64,000 bases of DNA. Origin: an uncultured Lachnospiraceae bacterium. GTDB lineage: Bacteria > Bacillota > Clostridia > Lachnospirales > Lachnospiraceae. Of the stretch, positions 59,159-64,000 are shown piece by piece; within the stretch, counting starts at the first letter, position 1, and every line of letters begins with the position of its first letter. The notes beneath the pieces were generated by a model. That model saw only the letters and a list, made by a program, of their open reading frames with translations. It ran no database searches and was not told the origin of the DNA. The stretch spans positions 124,001-188,000 of the forward strand of contig CAJTTZ010000005.1 of the NCBI GenBank assembly GCA_910579505.1, given 5' to 3'. Position numbers and translations under genes: made by a program.

Positions 59159-60484
59159 ATGAAAATACAAATGAGAGAGCGGGTAAGAGAAAGACGGGGA
59201 CATGTATGGAAGGCGGCGGCCGTTTTGGGCACAGCGGTTTTTCTTGCGTGGTGTAACCCGATGGTGAGTCTGGCGGAGGCGACAGGCACCGTGTTGCCCA
59301 ACTCAGTCAATATCAGAAAACAGCCCGATCAGGAGAGCGAGGTGATCGGCAGTTCCACTGTCGGTAAGGAAATCAGCATCCGGGGCAAGGTGGATGCCTC
59401 CGGCATCACGTGGTATCAGGTATATGTGGACGCGAACACCATGGGGTATGTCCGCGCGGATATGATAGAGAAAAAGGGAGACGGAGACATTCCGACGGTT
59501 ACCGTGGCGGCGGAAAGCCAGGCGGCGCAGGCGCCGGAAGGCGGTACGGATACGCAGGAGCCGGCGGCGGCAGGCAGCACAGGCGGAGGCGCGCAGGTGG
59601 AGGCGCAGGAGACGGTGGATCTCCAGTATGCCACAACCAATGTAAAGGCAAAGGTGCGTCCCGACCCTTCCACTTCAAATAACCCGGTGGATTCCCTGGC
59701 GGCCGGGACACAGGTGGTGGTGAGCGGGAAATCCGAGGGCAGCGACAGTAAGACCTGGTATTTCGTGAGCTTTACCGGGTCAAACGGTTCGGAAAAAACG
59801 GGCTATATCCGCTCTGACCTGTTAGATATGGGCGATATGCTGCCCGTGGAGGAGGAGCCTGCGGAAGAGCCCGCGGAGGAGCCGGAAGAGCCAGCTTCGG
59901 CGCCGCGAAACGACTATGAACTGAAAATTGAGACAGGTTCCGATGGAGAAGAGGTTTGGTATATTTACGATAATATTACCGAACAGAAACAGAAGCTTGT
60001 ACCGCTTCTGGAGTCCTCCTACTCTCAAACCCTCGACGATGGCGATGACACGAAGTCCATTGTGAAGCAGCGGATTGTGATAGTTGTGCTTGCAGTGCTT
60101 CTGGCGATTCTTGCGATTGTGACGGTTATCATGGCCTTTAAACTGCGCGACGCTTACTATGAGGATTATGAGGACGACGATGACGAGGACGAGGAGACGC
60201 CCGAGGAACGTCCGGCCGCTAAGCGCGCGGCTGAGAGAGGGCGGGAGCCGGGACGCAGGGCGCCTGCCGAGGAGGAGCGCAGACCGCGCAGAAGAGAGGA
60301 AGCGGGAGCCGGAGCAGACAGGCAGGAGCGCAGAAGGCGTGAGAGGGAAGTGACTTACCGCGAAGAACCGGGTGCGGAGGAAGCAGTCAGGACTGCAAGG
60401 GCCCGCAAGGCAAAGAATTTTCTTTTGGATGACGACGAGTTTGAATTTGAATTTTTAAATATGGACGATAAGGATCTGAAATAA
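59159..60484 (+). CDS. Membrane protein with two extracellular SH3b domains
   Basis: A 441-residue protein. A signal-peptide-like N-terminus (KAAAVLGTAVFLAW) leads to SH3b domain 1 (about 40-105, SVNIRKQPDQESEVIG) and SH3b domain 2 (about 160-225, TNVKAKVRPDPSTSNNPV), separated by Gly/Ala-rich linkers. One membrane helix lies at about 302-324 (IVIVVLAVLLAILAIVTVIMAF). An acidic stretch YEDYEDDDDEDEETPEE and an Arg/Glu-rich cytoplasmic tail follow. SH3b domains bind cell-wall peptides, so it probably links the wall to the cytoplasm. Function otherwise unknown. Confidence 0.8.
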   Translation: MKIQMRERVRERRGHVWKAAAVLGTAVFLAWCNPMVSLAEATGTVLPNSVNIRKQPDQESEVIGSSTVGKEISIRGKVDASGITWYQVYVDANTMGYVRADMIEKKGDGDIPTVTVAAESQAAQAPEGGTDTQEPAAAGSTGGGAQVEAQETVDLQYATTNVKAKVRPDPSTSNNPVDSLAAGTQVVVSGKSEGSDSKTWYFVSFTGSNGSEKTGYIRSDLLDMGDMLPVEEEPAEEPAEEPEEPASAPRNDYELKIETGSDGEEVWYIYDNITEQKQKLVPLLESSYSQTLDDGDDTKSIVKQRIVIVVLAVLLAILAIVTVIMAFKLRDAYYEDYEDDDDEDEETPEERPAAKRAAERGREPGRRAPAEEERRPRRREEAGAGADRQERRRREREVTYREEPGAEEAVRTARARKAKNFLLDDDEFEFEFLNMDDKDLK

Positions 60485-60486
60485 CT

Positions 60487-60870
60487 ATGTTTATCGAGAT
60501 AGATTTTAACAGCGACCAGGCGATTTATATGCAGCTTAGGGATCAGATCATTATGGGGATCGCCACTTCCAGGTTTCAGGAGGGAGATATGCTCCCCTCT
60601 GTCAGGCAGCTTGCGGATACCATCGGCATCAATATGCATACGGTCAACAAAGCTTACACCGTTTTAAAGCAGGAAGGCTATGTGAAGGTGGACCGCAGAC
60701 GGGGCGTGATGGTAGCTGTGGACATTGACAGGATACGTGCCACCAGGGAAATCAGGGAAGATCTGTTAGTCACTCTGGCAAAGGCAAGCTGTAAGAATAT
60801 TTCCAGAGAAGAAGTGCATGCTCTTATAGACGAGATCTATGAGGATTATGGGAAAGGAATGAGAGAGTAA
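60487..60870 (+). CDS. GntR-family regulator, YtrA subfamily
   Basis: A 127-residue winged-helix regulator: FNSDQAIYMQLRDQIIMGIATSRFQEGDMLPSVRQLADTIGINMHTVNKAYTVLKQEGYV, with a short C-terminal helix. It lies two bases after the SH3 gene and directly abuts clpC, the place where Firmicutes usually carry ctsR, mcsA and mcsB. It may control clpC; no clear operator was located. Confidence 0.88.
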   Translation: MFIEIDFNSDQAIYMQLRDQIIMGIATSRFQEGDMLPSVRQLADTIGINMHTVNKAYTVLKQEGYVKVDRRRGVMVAVDIDRIRATREIREDLLVTLAKASCKNISREEVHALIDEIYEDYGKGMRE

Positions 60871-63324
60871 ATGCAGCCACAGTTTACGGATAAGGCGAAG
60901 GCGGCTCTGATCCTGGCGGAGAGGGCGGCGAGAAGCTTACGGCAGAGTTATGTGGGAAGCGAGCATATCCTGCTGGGACTTTTACGGGAGAATACAGGCG
61001 TTGCGGCGACCGTGCTTTTGAATAACGGCGTGGACGTGGTGCGGCTGAAAGAAATGATAAAGGACCTGATCGTGCCGGAGACCTCTGTACTGATTGCGGA
61101 GCGGGACGGGTATTCCCCCCGTGCGCAGGCGATTCTGGAGGAGGCGCACAGGCAGGCGGACAGATTTCACAGCGATAAGACGGGGACGGAGCACATTCTG
61201 CTGGCGCTTCTAAAGGAGGGGGAGAATGTTGCCGTCAGGCTGTTAAACACCATGGGTATTTCCGTGCAGAAACTTTATGTGGATGTGCTCGTAGCCATGG
61301 GAGAGGACGGCGCGCTCTACAAGGAAGATTTAGTCAGAAAGCAGAACAAGAAAAAGGGAAATACCTCCACGCTTGACCATTACAGCAGGGATCTGACGGC
61401 GCTTGCCAGAGAGGGTAAGCTTGACCCGGTAATCGGCAGGGAAGAGGAAATCACAAGGGTGGTGCAGATATTAAGCCGCCGCACGAAAAACAATCCCTGT
61501 CTGGTGGGGGAACCGGGCGTGGGCAAGACGGCTGTCGTGGAAGGGCTTGCGGCCAGAATCGTGACCGGCGACGTTCCCTTTACGGTACAGAATAAGAGAC
61601 TTTTGACGCTGGACCTGTCAGGCATGGTGGCGGGCAGCAAGTACCGCGGCGAGTTTGAGGAGCGGATCAAAAAGGTCATTAAGGAAGTGATTGAGGACGG
61701 CAATATCATCCTGTTTCTGGATGAGATGCACACGATCATCGGTGCGGGCGGCGCGGAGGGCGCGATTGACGCTTCCAATATTTTAAAGCCCTCCCTCGCG
61801 AGGGGGGAAATCCAGATGATCGGCGCGACCACTATCGCCGAGTACCGCAAGTATGTGGAGAAGGATGCGGCGCTGGAGCGGCGTTTCCATCCGGTGACGG
61901 TGGAGGAGCCAAGCATTGAGGAGACAGAGAATATTTTGCGGGGCATTGCCCACAAGTATGAGGAGCACCACCGGGTAACCATCACGCCGGAAGCGATCAG
62001 CGCGGCGGTCGCCCTGTCGGCGCGTTACATCAACGACAGGAATCTGCCGGATAAGGCGATTGACCTGATCGACGAGGCTTCGGCGGCGGTGCGGCTGCAT
62101 GTGACAAAACAGCCGGATAAGCTGCAGGAACTGTCGGAGGAGATAGATAAGATTGACCTGCAGATCGAACGTTCGATCCGCATGGAGGCGTTTACGCAGG
62201 CGGCGGAACTGAAAAAGAAGCAGGAGAGCTGCATCAGAAAATATGAGCGCATGGTGAAGCGGCTGGAGCAGGAAGACTTAAACCGCGCCTACGTGGTGGG
62301 AGAGAACGAGATCGCGGAAGTGGTGGCGCTCTGGACGAAGATTCCCGTGAAGAAACTGGCGGAGAAGGAGAGCGAGCGGCTGCTCAAGCTGGAATCCATT
62401 CTCCATAAGCGTGTGATCGGTCAGGAGGAGGCGGTCGTGGCGGTGGCGAAGGCGATGCGCCGCGGCAGGGTAGGACTGCAGGATCCGAATCGACCGATTG
62501 GGTCATTCCTGTTTCTGGGACCTACCGGCGTGGGAAAAACCGAGCTGTCAAAGGCGTTGGCCGAGGCGATGTTCGGTTCGGAAAACGCCCTGATCCGCGT
62601 AGATATGTCAGAGTACATGGAGGGGCATTCGGTGTCAAAGATGATCGGGTCGCCGCCGGGTTATGTGGGCTTTGAAGAGGGGGGACAGCTCTCCGAGAAG
62701 ATCCGAAGGAATCCCTATTCCGTTGTCCTTTTTGACGAGATAGAGAAGGCGCACCCGGATGTGTTTAACGTTCTTTTACAGGTGCTGGACGATGGGCATA
62801 TCACAGACTCCAAGGGACGGAAAGTGAGCTTTAAAAATACCATTCTGATCATGACCTCGAATGCCGGGGCGCAGCGCATCATTGATCCGAAGAACCTGGG
62901 ATTTGGCGCGGCGGAGACGGAGAAACAGAGTTACGATAAAATGAAGGGTAAGGTCATGGAGGAGGTAAAACGCCTCTTCAAGCCGGAGTTTATCAACAGG
63001 ATCGACGAGATTATGGTATTCCACCCGCTCAACAGGGACGATATGAAGGCGATTGTCACGCTGCTTTCCAAAACGCTGTCAAGGCGGTGTAAAGAGCAGA
63101 TGGACATCGAACTTGCGGTCAGCTCTTCCGTGAAGGAGTATCTGATCGAGAAGCATATAGATGTCAAGATGGGCGCAAGACCGATGAAGCGGGCGATTCA
63201 GTCGGAGATCGAGGACGCCCTGGCGGAAGAGATTCTTGCCGGAAAGGTGAAGAGCGGAGACAAGGTGTCCGTGGGATTAAAGAACAAAAAAATAACCTTC
63301 ACGGTAAAACCCGTGCGGGTATAA
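60871..63324 (+). CDS. clpC: ATP-dependent Clp protease ATPase subunit ClpC
   Basis: An 817-residue AAA+ unfoldase. The N domain (1-145) has paired Clp repeats. AAA-1 contains Walker A GEPGVGKT at 213-220. The middle coiled region (about 410-470, [29 protein letters not shown]) is of the ClpC/UvrB-motif type. AAA-2 has GPTGVGKT at 550-557 and [13 protein letters not shown]. It delivers unfolded proteins to ClpP. Start at 60871 immediately follows the GntR stop. Confidence 0.95.
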   Translation: MQPQFTDKAKAALILAERAARSLRQSYVGSEHILLGLLRENTGVAATVLLNNGVDVVRLKEMIKDLIVPETSVLIAERDGYSPRAQAILEEAHRQADRFHSDKTGTEHILLALLKEGENVAVRLLNTMGISVQKLYVDVLVAMGEDGALYKEDLVRKQNKKKGNTSTLDHYSRDLTALAREGKLDPVIGREEEITRVVQILSRRTKNNPCLVGEPGVGKTAVVEGLAARIVTGDVPFTVQNKRLLTLDLSGMVAGSKYRGEFEERIKKVIKEVIEDGNIILFLDEMHTIIGAGGAEGAIDASNILKPSLARGEIQMIGATTIAEYRKYVEKDAALERRFHPVTVEEPSIEETENILRGIAHKYEEHHRVTITPEAISAAVALSARYINDRNLPDKAIDLIDEASAAVRLHVTKQPDKLQELSEEIDKIDLQIERSIRMEAFTQAAELKKKQESCIRKYERMVKRLEQEDLNRAYVVGENEIAEVVALWTKIPVKKLAEKESERLLKLESILHKRVIGQEEAVVAVAKAMRRGRVGLQDPNRPIGSFLFLGPTGVGKTELSKALAEAMFGSENALIRVDMSEYMEGHSVSKMIGSPPGYVGFEEGGQLSEKIRRNPYSVVLFDEIEKAHPDVFNVLLQVLDDGHITDSKGRKVSFKNTILIMTSNAGAQRIIDPKNLGFGAAETEKQSYDKMKGKVMEEVKRLFKPEFINRIDEIMVFHPLNRDDMKAIVTLLSKTLSRRCKEQMDIELAVSSSVKEYLIEKHIDVKMGARPMKRAIQSEIEDALAEEILAGKVKSGDKVSVGLKNKKITFTVKPVRV

Positions 63325-63357
63325 TATGGTAAATTATGACATTAGGAGGAAAGAGCG

Positions 63358-63768
63358 ATGGCTGTAGTAGAGGAGTTATTGCGCGCGGAGAGTGACAGGA
63401 CGATCAGCTTTGGCAATCATAAGCTGGCGGCAAAGGCAAAGCTGGAGGATTATGAGCACGGCGGTAATCTGTATAAGGTAAAGACCTTTAAGGAACTGAC
63501 GAAGCTTGAGAAAAACGGCATGTTTGCCTATGAGTCGGAGCCGGGCACCAGTGTAAACTGTTTCGAGGAGACGGAGAACGGCATTACCTTTACGGTGGAA
63601 GGCGACGAGGACGCGCAGATCACGGTTGGTCTTGAAGAGGATACGGTTTATAAGGTGTATGTGGACGGCGCAAACGTCGGGGAGATGAAGACGAACCTGA
63701 GCGGGAAACTGAGTATCAGTGTGGAGCTTGCGAGTGTTGGAGCGGTGGAAGTAAAGATCGTAAAATAG
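63358..63768 (+). CDS. Conserved hypothetical protein (often mislabelled endosialidase)
   Basis: A 136-residue soluble protein, predicted to be all-beta in its second half. The N-terminal [32 protein letters not shown] and C-terminal [23 protein letters not shown] blocks match a small Lachnospiraceae family that databases sometimes call endosialidase. No catalytic motif for a sialidase is visible, so the enzyme name is unsupported. AGGAGGAAAG precedes the ATG, 33 bases after clpC. Confidence 0.7.
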   Translation: MAVVEELLRAESDRTISFGNHKLAAKAKLEDYEHGGNLYKVKTFKELTKLEKNGMFAYESEPGTSVNCFEETENGITFTVEGDEDAQITVGLEEDTVYKVYVDGANVGEMKTNLSGKLSISVELASVGAVEVKIVK

Positions 63769-63780
63769 GCGGTTGGAGTG

Positions 63781-63838
63781 AAAAGTTGGGGTTTTCGGCT
63801 GACATGTATGTCATGTTTGCCTGGAAAACCCCACTTTT
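63781..63838 (+). terminator. Probable terminator before radA
   Basis: TGGGGTTTTC (63787-63796) pairs with GAAAACCCCA (63824-63833), extended by AAAAG/CTTTT. The T run is short, so read-through into radA is possible. Confidence 0.6.
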
Positions 63839-63872
63839 GGGTAAAGGTAAGTATAAAAGAAAGGAAACAGAA

Positions 63873-64000
63873 ATGGCAAAGGGGAAATCGACCGTATTTT
63901 TCTGCCAGAACTGCGGATATGAATCTTCCAAATGGCTGGGGCAGTGTCCCGGCTGTAAGGAGTGGAATACCATGGTGGAGGAGCCGGCTGCCGGGAAGGG
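63873..64000 (+). CDS. radA: DNA repair protein RadA (3'-truncated by window end)
   Basis: The first 42 codons of RadA/Sms. The N-terminal C4 zinc finger [29 protein letters not shown] is diagnostic. RadA helps branch migration in recombinational repair. Its position downstream of clpC matches the common Firmicute clpC-radA order. AAAGGAAAC precedes the ATG. The ATPase domain lies beyond the window. Confidence 0.93.
   Translation, partial: MAKGKSTVFFCQNCGYESSKWLGQCPGCKEWNTMVEEPAAGK

Overview
This window looks like the chromosome of a spore-forming, anaerobic Firmicute of the Lachnospiraceae type (Clostridium cluster XIVa). The evidence is a complete spoIIAA-spoIIAB-sigF operon, a valS T-box leader, fairly GC-rich coding sequence with strong AGGAGG ribosome binding sites, YesM/YesN-type sugar sensing, and a mannoside locus laid out like those described from gut Roseburia relatives. 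No rRNA, tRNA, CRISPR array, prophage or transposase was seen. The genus cannot be fixed by eye.

Bases 1-6805 are a beta-mannoside utilisation locus: the end of a sugar-binding lipoprotein, two ABC permeases, a cellobiose 2-epimerase and two GH130 phosphorylases. Together they would import mannan oligosaccharides and phosphorolyse them in the cytoplasm. Bases 6906-20063 carry housekeeping and envelope genes: a SpoIID/PG-binding/LysM cell-wall protein, TrkA/TrkH potassium uptake, a YbaK-type deacylase, AzlCD, a GntR-ABC transporter unit with a clear operator, a PadR-HAAS-DUF4097-PspC envelope module with tandem operators, and an ECF S component.

Bases 20155-36482 form a second glycan locus. 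It has two clan GH-Q phosphorylases (one ordinary GH94, one divergent 1035-residue protein), a cytoplasmic GH30 glycosidase, an ABC importer, a second unpaired binding lipoprotein, and a YesM-type kinase with a YesN-type AraC regulator. A small convergent module between the permeases and the second binding protein looks like a type I toxin-antitoxin system: a 40-residue hydrophobic peptide, an antisense promoter, a shared bidirectional terminator and inverted-repeat leaders. Next comes a divergent cyclic-di-GMP pair: a diguanylate cyclase with a LacI-type sugar-sensing domain but no DNA-binding domain, and a membrane HD-GYP protein.

Bases 40615-64000 are mostly core genes: T-box/valS, a FapA-like protein, folC, a TPR protein, the spoIIA operon, an AT-rich serine hydrolase, pyrE, an M29-like peptidase, purE-purM-purN-purD, a zinc-ribbon protein, an SH3 membrane protein, and a GntR-clpC-hypothetical-radA cluster that runs off the window.

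The most unusual non-coding signals are (i) a family of inverted-repeat-bounded structured elements at 4299-4450 and 48530-48660, with a possible relative at 33030-33142; (ii) small hairpins sharing the loop CATTCT at three intergenic sites, plus a degenerate fourth; and (iii) the toxin-antitoxin-like module at 30868-31262.
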